Assembly (NCBI RefSeq): GCF_034930985.1 | Contig: NZ_JAYGIM010000023.1 | Coordinates: 1-64,000 of the forward strand | DNA length: 64,000 bases | DNA from: Arcicella lustrica | Lineage (GTDB): Bacteria > Bacteroidota > Bacteroidia > Cytophagales > Spirosomataceae | Direction: 5' to 3' | Part shown: positions 34,024 to 42,409 of the stretch, in pieces | Layout of the letters: the number at the start of each line of letters is the position of its first letter | Position numbering within the stretch: the first letter of the stretch is position 1 | The notes under the pieces: generated by a model | Databases searched by the model: none | Told to the model about the DNA's origin: nothing | The model's input: only the letters and a program-made list of their open reading frames with translations | Made by a program: the position numbers and the translations under genes

Positions 34024-35079
34024 ATGAAAAATATATTAGTAATTGGGATGGGCAAAGTCGGCTCATTGGTTGGAATTCTATTGTCCAAACGTTTTGAAGT
34101 AAAGGGTTTAGATAAGAATTTTCCTTCATCAGAAGTACCTTTTGAAGTAATCAAAGGTGATGTTACAGACTTAACTTTTCTGGAAAATTTGATTCCAACA
34201 TTTGATGCTATCGTTTCTTGTATGCCCTATAATTTGAATTTAAAGATTGCTCAAACGGCTCATAAAAATGGGAAACATTATTTCGATTTAACCGAAGATG
34301 TACCAACGACAAGTGCTATCCGAAAAATGGCAGAAGAAGAAAGTTCAGCAGTTTTAGCTCCACAATGTGGCTTGGCTCCCGGTTTGATAGGAATTGTTGG
34401 AGCAGATTTAGCGAAACGTTTTACCAAGCTTCGAGATATTGAATTAAGAGTAGGCGCACTGCCAAAATACCCCAATGGGCTTCTGGGATACTCTTTTACG
34501 TGGTCGCCAGCGGGTGTGATTAATGAGTATATCAACGATTGTGAAGTAATTCATAATGGAAGATTGAAATTAGTATCGGCTTTGGATGGTTTAGAAACCA
34601 TCAATATTGAAGGAAATGAATTCGAAGCTTTTAGTACTTCTGGAGGCTTAGGAACAATGTGCGAAACCTTCGAAGGGAAAGTAGATACATTGAATTATAA
34701 AACAATTCGCTATCCTGGCCATGGAAAATTAATGAAGTTTTTACTCTATGAATTAATCTTGAAAAATCGCAGAGAATTACTAGAAGAAATTCTTACAGAA
34801 GCGAAACCGCCAGTGCAAGAAGACGTTGTTTACGTATATGCTGTAGTGGAAGGTTGGAAAAATGGCGTTATTGAAAGAGAAGAATTTTACAAAGCTTACT
34901 CACCAATTTTGATTGATGGAAAACATTGGCGAGCAATTTCATGGACAACGGCGGCTTCAATTGTGAGTGTTATTGAAATGGTAGCAGACAAAAAACTACC
35001 GCAAAAAGGATTTATCAAACAAGAAGATATTGACTTTAATGATTTTTTAACGACAACTACAGGAAAGTTTTTTAGATAA
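34024..35079 (+). CDS. Saccharopine dehydrogenase-like reductase
   Basis: A 351-residue protein with an N-terminal Rossmann fold (ILVIGMGKVGSLVGILLS), then PTFDAIVSCMPYNLNLKIAQ and CGLAPGLIGIVGADLAKRF, the signature of saccharopine dehydrogenase C-terminal-type proteins. SFTWSPAGVINEYINDCEVI and TIRYPGHGKLMKFL are typical of the Lys9-like branch (glutamate-forming saccharopine dehydrogenase or lysine 6-dehydrogenase). Either would feed 2-aminoadipate semialdehyde to the ALDH7-like enzyme two genes upstream. A strong hairpin terminator follows, closing the cluster. Confidence 0.88.
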   Translation: MKNILVIGMGKVGSLVGILLSKRFEVKGLDKNFPSSEVPFEVIKGDVTDLTFLENLIPTFDAIVSCMPYNLNLKIAQTAHKNGKHYFDLTEDVPTTSAIRKMAEEESSAVLAPQCGLAPGLIGIVGADLAKRFTKLRDIELRVGALPKYPNGLLGYSFTWSPAGVINEYINDCEVIHNGRLKLVSALDGLETINIEGNEFEAFSTSGGLGTMCETFEGKVDTLNYKTIRYPGHGKLMKFLLYELILKNRRELLEEILTEAKPPVQEDVVYVYAVVEGWKNGVIEREEFYKAYSPILIDGKHWRAISWTTAASIVSVIEMVADKKLPQKGFIKQEDIDFNDFLTTTTGKFFR

Positions 35080-35100
35080 AATACTATTTTTAAATTCTTG

Positions 35101-35150
35101 GTTTTCAATTGGCTATTAAATGTTTTTATTTAGCCAATTGAAAACTTTTT
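35101..35150 (+). terminator. Terminator of the lysine-degradation cluster
   Basis: Perfect 15-bp stem GTTTTCAATTGGCTA (35101-35115) with its complement (35131-35145), loop of 15 nt, then TTTTT. Confidence 0.85.
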
Positions 35151-35151
35151 C

Positions 35152-35159
35152 TATTTTTG
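35152..35159 (+). promoter_or_regulatory. Putative -7 box TATTTTTG before the sigma factor operon
   Basis: TATTTTTG fits TAnnTTTG immediately after the terminator. If used, the leader would be about 150 nt. An ECF-specific promoter might also exist. Confidence 0.3.
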
Positions 35160-35311
35160 TGGAAAGACAGATTCAAATATTGGTTTTTGCCCTTTTGTAT
35201 GAAAATACATCTTCAGAAAAGAAGTATAAAAATATTAGTTTATTGATAATACTTCTTAACACCTCCTCCAAACAAAAACTACTTAAAATTGCTTAAATAA
35301 CATTTATCGAA

Positions 35312-35902
35312 ATGATTTTTTTTACTCGTGGAATAGTATCGGATGATGAGATTTTGTCAGGAATTTTAGGAGATTCAGTGCTGAAAAGAGCGACTGAAAA
35401 TAAGCTGTACGAACAATTCGCTTATTTGATTAAAGATGCTACGTTTAAACATCAACTTTCTGAGGATGATGCAGCTAGTTTATACTCTGATACCATTCTT
35501 GTTGTTATCGAAAATATCTTAAATAAACGCTTTGAAGGTAAATCTTCCTTAAAAACATATCTTTTTCAAATTTTTTCTAATAAATGTGTTGACTTCTTAC
35601 GAAAAGCTTCGACTAACAAGATGAGCGTCTATAAAACAGAATCAATTGATGATTTATTAGTCGCTGTGCCAGATGAAACCAAGAGTATTTTACAAAAATT
35701 GGTGTCTGAAAACGAAGTAAATATTCTAAGAACCAAGATTAAACAAATAGGAGAGAAGTGTCAACAAATGATGATGGCTTGGAGTGAAGGTTTAGCAGAT
35801 GAAAAAATAGCCTTTGAAATGGGTTATCAGTCTGCTGGTGTCGTGAAAACGAGCCGTTTGAGATGTTTAGAAAAATTAAAAGCATTGTACAAACAATTTT
35901 AA
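35312..35902 (+). CDS. ECF-type RNA polymerase sigma factor
   Basis: A 196-residue sigma-70 family protein. Region 2: DAASLYSDTILVVIENILNKRFEGKSSLKTYLFQIFSNKCVDFLRK (region 2.4 core: SLKTYLFQIFSNKCVDFLR). Region 4: CQQMMMAWSEGLADEKIAFEMGYQSAGVVKTSRLRCLEKLK (helix-turn-helix, ending RCLEKLKALYK). It heads a three-gene set with a membrane TPR protein and a subtilase. By analogy the second gene is the anti-sigma factor. The genes are 80 and 33 bp apart. Confidence 0.88.
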   Translation: MIFFTRGIVSDDEILSGILGDSVLKRATENKLYEQFAYLIKDATFKHQLSEDDAASLYSDTILVVIENILNKRFEGKSSLKTYLFQIFSNKCVDFLRKASTNKMSVYKTESIDDLLVAVPDETKSILQKLVSENEVNILRTKIKQIGEKCQQMMMAWSEGLADEKIAFEMGYQSAGVVKTSRLRCLEKLKALYKQF

Positions 35903-35981
35903 AAAATGTAAATTTTTGATACTTGTCTCCAAATCGAAAGAATACGTTCTGTTTCTATTAATCAATTAAAAAATTAAGAAA

Positions 35982-36695
35982 ATGTTAGAAAGAATTGAAT
36001 CATATTTTAATCATACTTTAAGCAATGAGGAACGTCAATTGTTTGAAACACAATTGGCAACTGACGAAACTTTGGCAAACGAAGTAGCATTTTACTTGAA
36101 CACTAAAATTGCTGCTCGTGAAAATGCTAAAGAAAAGAGAAAGCAGGAATTTGAAGAATTGAGAAAAAAGCTAGTAAAAAACAATAAAATTCGTTTGAAC
36201 GGATGGATTACTGGTATTGCTGCGTCTGTACTTATTGCTTTTGTTACTTGGATTTTTGTTCAAAAGAATGGCGTAAATGCTGATGAAATCGCCGATGTAT
36301 ATATCCAAGAGCATTTTGAGAATTTGCCTGTAAAAATGGATGGCAGCACAGATAGTTTACAAATGGGTTTGAGATTTTTCAATCAAAAATCATACAAGGA
36401 TGCTCAATCTATTTTTGATAAAATGTTAGAAAGAAAACCAGATGGTGCAGAAGTTTTAAAAGTATCGGGAATTACGGCGTTCAAATTAGGAGATTATCCA
36501 AAAGCTGTAATTCGTTTTCATGAATTAGGAAAACAAGAAAATTTGTTTGCCAATCCGGGGAAATTCTATGAAGCTTTAGCATTAATGAAAATAAAACCTT
36601 TGAATAAAAAAGCTGTAGAGAAATTACTCAATGAAGTGATTAATAATGATTTAGAAGGAAAATCGACTGCTATTGAAATGCTTAAACAATTATAA
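35982..36695 (+). CDS. Membrane-spanning TPR protein, putative anti-sigma factor
   Basis: A 237-residue protein. Residues 1-72 are charged and cytoplasmic-like (LERIESYFNHTLSNEERQLF, as in anti-sigma N-termini of Bacteroidota), one TM at about 75-93 (WITGIAASVLIAFVTWIFV), then an extracytoplasmic region with two to three TPR-like units (GLRFFNQKSYKDAQSIFDKM; AFKLGDYPKAVIRFHELG). No zinc-binding HxxxCxxC motif. Position directly after an ECF sigma gene supports an anti-sigma role; this is inference. Confidence 0.75.
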   Translation: MLERIESYFNHTLSNEERQLFETQLATDETLANEVAFYLNTKIAARENAKEKRKQEFEELRKKLVKNNKIRLNGWITGIAASVLIAFVTWIFVQKNGVNADEIADVYIQEHFENLPVKMDGSTDSLQMGLRFFNQKSYKDAQSIFDKMLERKPDGAEVLKVSGITAFKLGDYPKAVIRFHELGKQENLFANPGKFYEALALMKIKPLNKKAVEKLLNEVINNDLEGKSTAIEMLKQL

Positions 36696-36727
36696 ATGCC
36701 TCAATTTTAACTTAACATTCAATCACT

Positions 36728-38128
36728 ATGAGAAGATCTCTATTATTACTTCTACTCTCCATTTTTCTATTGGTTGGCCTTTTTTTTTACTTTATGGGTT
36801 TTAAACCTAGTAGTGCTAGGAAAGAAATCGTTGCACCAATTAAAACTAAAATTGATTCCCTGATTCAAGCGAAGCCAGATGTGTTTCCCTACTCTTATGT
36901 AGAAGGTACTGGTTATGTTTTGAAGGATAAGCAAGTAGTGTATTTTGGTAAATCGGACACTACCGAAGCTAGACGACAAGAAGTAATTGCTGAGTTCCAA
37001 AAAGAATTAGAGGCTTACTGGAAATGGGAAATTCTATTCGGTAATAAAAGTCTTGTAGCTGATTCAAGTGCTGTTGCTTCGTCAGAAGAAACGCCTGGGA
37101 TTACAGATAGAGTTGGGCAACTTTTCGATGTTACTGATTTAATTAAAGTTGAAATCGATACTGTTAATAATTGTAAATGTGATAAAAACTTTATTCTACT
37201 TACTGGAAAAGATTTACACTTGATTAATACGATTCCTAATCCAGATGGAGGAGGAATTGGAAGCGGACCACCACCACATGATATTGTGCCAATTCCAAGT
37301 ACTGGAAGTGTTCCGCTTGATTCTGTATCGTTTTTAGTGAATGCTAAAGGAGCAAATCAAACGACCGTACCAAATAGTGCGAATGGAAAGATTTTAGTGG
37401 GAATTATTGATACTGGTTTTAATGCAGAGGGTTTTAATAACGGTTATTTCACAACAGGTTTGGATTATAATTTCTTGAACAATACCAATCAAATTCAAGA
37501 TAATAACTCAGAAATTCATGGTACTAAGGTATCAAGAATCATCATTCAAAATGCTCCTAAAAATGATCAAATTCAATTAGTTGGCTTAAAGACTTTTGAT
37601 GAAAATTATGCAGGAGATTTATATCACAATGTTTGTGCGTTGATTTATGCACATAAAAATAACATCAATATCGTCAATGCGAGCTGGGGTACTTATTTGA
37701 AACAATCAGATGCTGTTTTTTCAGCTGTATTGAAAGATTTACAAAATGCTGGTATGGTTTTAATTTGTTCAGCAGGAAATGATAATCTGGATATTGATGA
37801 TGAGAAATACTGGCCAGCTTGTTATGCAAGTAATGATACTTTAGGAACCAATGTAATTTCTGTAACCAGTAAAAGTGGTACAATTTGTCAGAATCAATCG
37901 AAATCAGGAAAGAACATCAATTTTACTGTAAAAGCTGATGAAAATTGTAAACATAATGTTCCTAACAGCTTGGCACAAAGTGGTTCATCTTTTGCAGCGC
38001 CTTATGTAACTTCTGAAGTAATAAAATATTTTTTAACTAAACCTGCTAGCTTTAATAAGACAACTTTCACTAACACCTTAACTGCAACGCCACCCGCCAG
38101 TGGTATTTCTGTCTATCAAAATCCATAA
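36728..38128 (+). CDS. Membrane-anchored S8 (subtilisin-like) serine protease
   Basis: A 466-residue protein with an N-terminal membrane anchor or signal (residues 4-24), a linker region of about 170 residues with CKCDKN and a Pro/Gly hinge (GGGIGSGPPPHDIVPIP), then a subtilase domain. Triad: D228 (VGIIDTGFN), H264 (EIHGTKVSR), S421 (SGSSFAAP); oxyanion Asn351 (CSAGND). All four are intact, so it should be active outside the cytoplasm. It ends the sigma/TPR operon; a strong terminator follows. Possible role: an envelope protease induced by, or feeding into, the sigma factor circuit. Confidence 0.88.
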   Translation: MRRSLLLLLLSIFLLVGLFFYFMGFKPSSARKEIVAPIKTKIDSLIQAKPDVFPYSYVEGTGYVLKDKQVVYFGKSDTTEARRQEVIAEFQKELEAYWKWEILFGNKSLVADSSAVASSEETPGITDRVGQLFDVTDLIKVEIDTVNNCKCDKNFILLTGKDLHLINTIPNPDGGGIGSGPPPHDIVPIPSTGSVPLDSVSFLVNAKGANQTTVPNSANGKILVGIIDTGFNAEGFNNGYFTTGLDYNFLNNTNQIQDNNSEIHGTKVSRIIIQNAPKNDQIQLVGLKTFDENYAGDLYHNVCALIYAHKNNINIVNASWGTYLKQSDAVFSAVLKDLQNAGMVLICSAGNDNLDIDDEKYWPACYASNDTLGTNVISVTSKSGTICQNQSKSGKNINFTVKADENCKHNVPNSLAQSGSSFAAPYVTSEVIKYFLTKPASFNKTTFTNTLTATPPASGISVYQNP

Positions 38129-38145
38129 AATTTGATAGATATTAC

Positions 38146-38189
38146 ATAGTCTGATTATCTTTTTCGGAAGATATATCAGACTATTTTTT
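38146..38189. terminator. Bidirectional terminator
   Basis: ATAGTCTGATTATCTT pairs with AAGATATATCAGACTAT (one bulge), followed by T6. It lies between convergent genes, and its right arm overlaps the stop codon of the DUF4269 gene. Confidence 0.8.
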
Positions 38190-38711
38190 ATAATTTACTT
38201 TCAGCAATTCTAAGTAGGGGTCGCCTTTTAGCCCTAATAATTGAGCAAAAGCGGGTTCGGTTTTAATTCCTTCTTTTTTCAAAGCAATTACTTTTTCTTT
38301 GGACTTTTCACCATAATGCTCTAAGATTTGATGTTCAATGATTAAATGTTTGTAAGCGAACTGCTCTTTTGGATGTAGGTTTTGCCCGAAAATCTCAATT
38401 TCAAAATCTTCAATCTTGAAATTTGCGATGACTGAATCCTGACCATGAATTTCACGAGACCAACACTTAAAATCTGTGAAATGACTGAAATGTGTTGTCA
38501 AAAAATCTATGAAATGTTGTTTCTCTGACCATTCGCAAATAATATCCAAATCGCTTGTTTCAATATCTATTTCAATCGGAATTGTTCCTACTAAAATAGG
38601 ATTGAATGTTGCTAATGTTTCAAAAATTGCATAATCACTCAATATTTGAAATGCTTTTTGCTGTTTCTCATTACCATCTTTCAGGTAATCTATCGTGTCA
38701 AAATGTGTCAT
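38181..38711 (-). CDS. DUF4269 protein, nucleotidyltransferase-like
   Basis: A 176-residue protein matching DUF4269 by its N-terminal half: LKDGNEKQQKAFQIL, ILVGTIPIEIDIETSDLDIICE. The GT-x10-SDLDII block resembles the G[ST]-x-SDxD metal site of the minimal nucleotidyltransferase fold. Central region HGQDSVIANFKIEDFEIEIFGQ is also conserved. Role unknown. Its start is 1 nt beyond the stop codon of the upstream MDMPI-like gene, so the two are an operon. Confidence 0.75.
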   Translation of the reverse strand: MTHFDTIDYLKDGNEKQQKAFQILSDYAIFETLATFNPILVGTIPIEIDIETSDLDIICEWSEKQHFIDFLTTHFSHFTDFKCWSREIHGQDSVIANFKIEDFEIEIFGQNLHPKEQFAYKHLIIEHQILEHYGEKSKEKVIALKKEGIKTEPAFAQLLGLKGDPYLELLKVNYKK

Positions 38712-38712
38712 T

Positions 38713-39552
38713 TTATGCCATTACTGCTAGCATATCAAGTATTTTTTCGCCAAATAATTGGTTTCCTTTAATACTTATCTGTTTGGTAGCTCTTTGTTTA
38801 TTGATTCCTTTTGTAAAAATTCGCCAAGCAATTTCTCCTTCTATCGTCACTTCGGTAACAGGTTTTTGAGAAGGGTTTGGAACTAAATGCCATTGTTTAC
38901 CATCAAATTCAATAAACCAGTCTCCACCGCCATCACCGCTGACACTAAATTTTATTACCTCTCCTTTGGATGCTTCTACATTTCTATAATGATGAGGTAA
39001 AGCTCGCATGGATGTTTCTAAATATGGAAAGTAAAATTCTTGGCTATAAAGCTCAGCCGTTTGCCCAACTGCAAACCTAATTTGTTGTTGATGATGCCAT
39101 TTTTCTGTGTATTCTCTTGCGATATGAAACCAATTTGACGATTGTTCTTCGCCTGCCCAAGCAACTGAAAATGTTGCTGCTTCGAAAGGTTCAAGTGTTT
39201 TTAGGTATTCGCAATATTCTTTTCCAGTTGAAGCAAGTAATTCAATAATGATTTTTGGGCTTACTCTTTTCATCGCAGCGACCCAATCATGATTTAGTTT
39301 ATTGAGATAATCCAGTAAATCTTGATATGAATTAATGCTTTCAGGAATTACGCCAAAATATTGGTCTCTCAGCATTGATAATGCCCTGATATTTCCATCT
39401 AATAAATGCACTGCAATATCTTTTACTCGCCAAAGCGGGGCGATACTTTGCTTTTCCCAATCTTGTGGAGAAAGTGATTGGAGAACTTCGATTAACTTTT
39501 CATCAAGTTTTGGTAAAAGGTCAACCGTGAAAATTGGCTTTGTTTCTGTCAT
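38713..39552 (-). CDS. DinB/maleylpyruvate isomerase-like (MDMPI) protein
   Basis: A 279-residue protein. N-terminal four-helix part: LLPKLDEKLIEVLQSLSPQDW, WRVKDIAVHLLDGNIRALSML, matching the MDMPI_N/DinB-like thiol-dependent enzyme fold; HLLDG carries one likely metal His, and EKWHHQQQIRFAVGQ provides the HxxxQ later in the domain. The C-terminal ~100 residues (FSVSGDGGGDWFIEFDGKQW) form an SCP2-like module. Reaction unknown. Operon with the DUF4269 gene. Confidence 0.7.
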   Translation of the reverse strand: MTETKPIFTVDLLPKLDEKLIEVLQSLSPQDWEKQSIAPLWRVKDIAVHLLDGNIRALSMLRDQYFGVIPESINSYQDLLDYLNKLNHDWVAAMKRVSPKIIIELLASTGKEYCEYLKTLEPFEAATFSVAWAGEEQSSNWFHIAREYTEKWHHQQQIRFAVGQTAELYSQEFYFPYLETSMRALPHHYRNVEASKGEVIKFSVSGDGGGDWFIEFDGKQWHLVPNPSQKPVTEVTIEGEIAWRIFTKGINKQRATKQISIKGNQLFGEKILDMLAVMA

Positions 39553-39610
39553 GGTTTAGTTTTTAGATTTTCAATTTAATCAAATTTATTGAGGCTTCGA
39601 TATAAAAATA

Positions 39611-39643
39611 AAAAGGTTGACAAAATGAATTTGCCAACCTTTT
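39611..39643 (-). terminator. Terminator of the nagB-type gene
   Basis: AAAAGGTTGACAAA pairs with TTTGCCAACCTTTT (one bulged A), ending in T's on the minus strand, 18 bp past the stop codon at 39661. Confidence 0.75.
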
Positions 39644-39660
39644 ACTGATGAATTGTAATA

Positions 39661-41562
39661 TTAAATCTTCCATCTTACGAAAGCTTCCATTGCTTCGTAT
39701 TCTGCTAAACCAAGTTTATTATAAAGTTTGGCTGTGTTACTGTTTCTATCTTCAGCACGTTGCCAGAACTCACGGTCGTCAGAACCTTGGAAAGGAACGC
39801 CATCTTTTTGTGATTGGTGTTTGAAAATACCATAACGTTTCTTCAATACTTGGTCGGGCGACATCGGTACAGCCATTTCGATTTGGTCGATATCCCATTC
39901 TTGCCAAGCACCTTTATACAACCAAATCCAACAATTGTTCATGTACTCACGATGTTTTAATTTTTGTGCTGCTTGAATGATAGCGTCCAAACATACTTTG
40001 TGCGTTCCGTGTGGGTCTGCCAAATCGCCAGCGGCATAGATTTGATGTGGTTGAATTTCTTCGATTAAATTCAACACAATTTCTACGTCTGCTTCACCAA
40101 TTGGGTTTTTCTGAACAGTACCTGTTTCATAAAAAGGCATATCCAAGAAGTGAATGTTTTCTTTTTTGATACCTACGTAACGACAAGTATTTTTGGCTTC
40201 ACCTCTACGAATCAAGCCTTTAATATATCGTACTTCTGGCGTATCAATTTCTGAATCTTTTTTTGCTTTTAAGAATTTAGCTGCTTCACGATAAATACGG
40301 TTTGCTTTTGCATTATTTGCTTCAAATCTTTCATTGAAGTCAACTACAAATTCTGCAAAACGCAAGGCTTCATCATCGGCAACGGCAATATTTCCAGAAG
40401 TTTGGTAGGCAACGTGTACATCATGACCTTGGTCGTGTAAACGTTGGAAAGTACCACCCATTGAAATAATATCGTCGTCTGGATGTGGACTGAAAATAAT
40501 TACTTTCTTTCTAGCTGGATATGCACGTTCTGGTCGGTTAGAATCATCCGCATTTGGTTTTCCACCCGGCCAGCCAGTAATACTATGTTGTAAATAATTG
40601 AAAACTTCAATATTAATATCGTAAGCTTGTCCGTATAAAGCCAATAAATCAGAAAGACCATTTTCGTTATAATCTGAATTGGTCAATTTTAAAACAGGCT
40701 TGTTCACCGTCAATGCTAAATGTATAACGGCTTTTTTGATCATTGGTCTATCCCAATTCACAGCATCCACCATCCAAGGCGTTCTCATTCTTGTCAATTG
40801 CGAAGCTGCCGAAGTATCAATAACGAAAGAGGCGTTTTCGTGTAATTGTAAATAAGAAGCTGGAACATCTGAGCTTACAGAACCTTCAACAGCACGGGCA
40901 ACGTTGGTAGCTTTGTGTTCACCCCAAGCCAATAGAACTACACGTTTGGCTTCCATGATTTTTTGGACGCCCATTGTGATGGCTTTCTTTGATACTTTGG
41001 CTAAACCACCAAAATCACCAGCGGCATCAATTTGGGTCGTTAAATCAAGCGTCATCAAACGAGTTCTTGAGTTAATCAATGAACCGGGTTCGTTAAAACC
41101 GATGTGACCGTTTCTACCAATTCCCAATAATTGGAAGTCTAAACCGCCATAACGTTCAATTTGTGCTTCGTAATCTTTACAAAATTCTCCTAATTTTTCA
41201 AGAGGCAAAGTCCCGTCTGGTAAATGCCAGTTACCTGAAGGAATATCAACATGGTCAAAAAGTTGTTCACGCATGAAACGTACATAACTCTGCACAGAAT
41301 CTGGTTGCATCGGATAGTACTCGTCAAGGTTATAAGTAACTACGTTTTGGAAACTTAAACCTTCTTCACGGTGCATTCTGATAAGCTCCGCATATACTTT
41401 TTTAGGAGAAGAACCCGTTGCTAAACCTAAAACTGCGGGTTTACCTTCAATACTTTTTTGACGAATAATGCCAGCGATTTCATGAGCAATTGCCCGAGAC
41501 GCAGCATCTGAATCAGCATAAATAATAGTCGGAATACGTTCGTAACTAATGGCTTGTTCCAT
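39661..41562 (-). CDS. nagB: Glucosamine-6-phosphate deaminase fused to a PIG-L/LmbE-type deacetylase domain
   Basis: A 633-residue two-domain protein. Residues about 15-270: NagB fold with VLGLATGSSPKKVY, VTYNLDEYYPM (catalytic Asp), GIGRNGHIGFNEPGS (catalytic His region). Residues about 350-630: PIG-L deacetylase with VIIFSPHPDDDIISMGGT (usual HPDDE, here HPDDD), YQTSGNIAV, and ADPHGTHKVCLDAI. The fusion is standard in Bacteroidota and is annotated as NagB. The first domain converts glucosamine-6-phosphate to fructose-6-phosphate and ammonia; the second probably removes an N-acetyl group from a related sugar, but this is not shown. Confidence 0.92.
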   Translation of the reverse strand: MEQAISYERIPTIIYADSDAASRAIAHEIAGIIRQKSIEGKPAVLGLATGSSPKKVYAELIRMHREEGLSFQNVVTYNLDEYYPMQPDSVQSYVRFMREQLFDHVDIPSGNWHLPDGTLPLEKLGEFCKDYEAQIERYGGLDFQLLGIGRNGHIGFNEPGSLINSRTRLMTLDLTTQIDAAGDFGGLAKVSKKAITMGVQKIMEAKRVVLLAWGEHKATNVARAVEGSVSSDVPASYLQLHENASFVIDTSAASQLTRMRTPWMVDAVNWDRPMIKKAVIHLALTVNKPVLKLTNSDYNENGLSDLLALYGQAYDINIEVFNYLQHSITGWPGGKPNADDSNRPERAYPARKKVIIFSPHPDDDIISMGGTFQRLHDQGHDVHVAYQTSGNIAVADDEALRFAEFVVDFNERFEANNAKANRIYREAAKFLKAKKDSEIDTPEVRYIKGLIRRGEAKNTCRYVGIKKENIHFLDMPFYETGTVQKNPIGEADVEIVLNLIEEIQPHQIYAAGDLADPHGTHKVCLDAIIQAAQKLKHREYMNNCWIWLYKGAWQEWDIDQIEMAVPMSPDQVLKKRYGIFKHQSQKDGVPFQGSDDREFWQRAEDRNSNTAKLYNKLGLAEYEAMEAFVRWKI

Positions 41563-41645
41563 GTTAAATCAATTTGAAAATTAGAAAGATTGTATGATAT
41601 TTTATGGCTTGTTTCGTGTTTAAAACACAAATAATAATGATATTC

Positions 41646-41852
41646 TTATTCCTTCTTGCTAACTACAATTACCTCTAATCCTAGATTATCTAGGATTTTA
41701 TTAAGTGTTTTTATTGAAGGGTTAGCCTTACCTAATTCGATAGAGTGAATGGTTTTGATAGCAACATCACTTTTTTCACTGAGGTTTTCTTGGCTAAGGG
41801 AAAGAGTATTACGTCTTTCACGGATAACACTGCCTAATTGTTCGAGATTCAT
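41646..41852 (-). CDS. Small Xre/HipB-like helix-turn-helix protein
   Basis: A 68-residue protein that is almost entirely an HTH_3 domain: LGSVIRERRNTLSLSQENLS, VAIKTIHSIELGKANPSI, LNKILDNLGLEVIVV. This is the y4mF/HipB-like antitoxin form. No HipA toxin gene lies on either side; downstream on the same strand is nagB, 83 bp away. It may be an orphan antitoxin, or a regulator of nagB. Confidence 0.8.
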   Translation of the reverse strand: MNLEQLGSVIRERRNTLSLSQENLSEKSDVAIKTIHSIELGKANPSIKTLNKILDNLGLEVIVVSKKE

Positions 41853-42409
41853 ATTTCAGAATTATTTTACTGATATTTTTGCAAATATACAATTATTATT
41901 TGAAATTAAAATTATTATTCGGCAATATGTTTCCGATATGTTAAATTAATTAATTGCTTTTGTTAATTTATCATTATGTATAGGGGTAGAATTACTTTTG
42001 GCTGTCAGATTAAAGAAATTGCCATTCATCACATACTTCTGTTTCTTTCATCATAAAGAGAAGTAGTTTTGCATTATTCAAATGAATTGCCTTGGTTATG
42101 TTTTCATAAAATCTTTTTTGAAAAGCGATATTTTTATGAATTTATACCCATTTTTAAGATAAAATTAAAAAGTTTTTTTGCTGATTTTCTTTAATGAAAA
42201 GCGAATGATTTTTGAAGAAAATTGAATATTAATTTTGCAAAATGAAGTAAATCAGATGATTGTGTTTTTGTTATTTCATAATAATCTAAAAAATGAATAA
42301 ACTAAAATGCGTTCAATTATAAAAAAACTAAAAACCAAAATCGATTTCTTGAGTTTCTAAAGTACTAACATATTTCCAAATTTAAATTTCACAATTCCAA
42401 TTTCAATCT
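41853..42409. other. AT-rich divergent intergenic region
   Basis: About 550 bp upstream of the TonB receptor. TAATTTTG at 42230-42237 fits the -7 consensus and could give a leader of about 170 nt. No gene or clear RNA structure seen. Confidence 0.4.

Noticed and set aside
41646..41852. HipBA toxin-antitoxin system
   Set aside because: No HipA-like gene is next to the HTH protein on either side.
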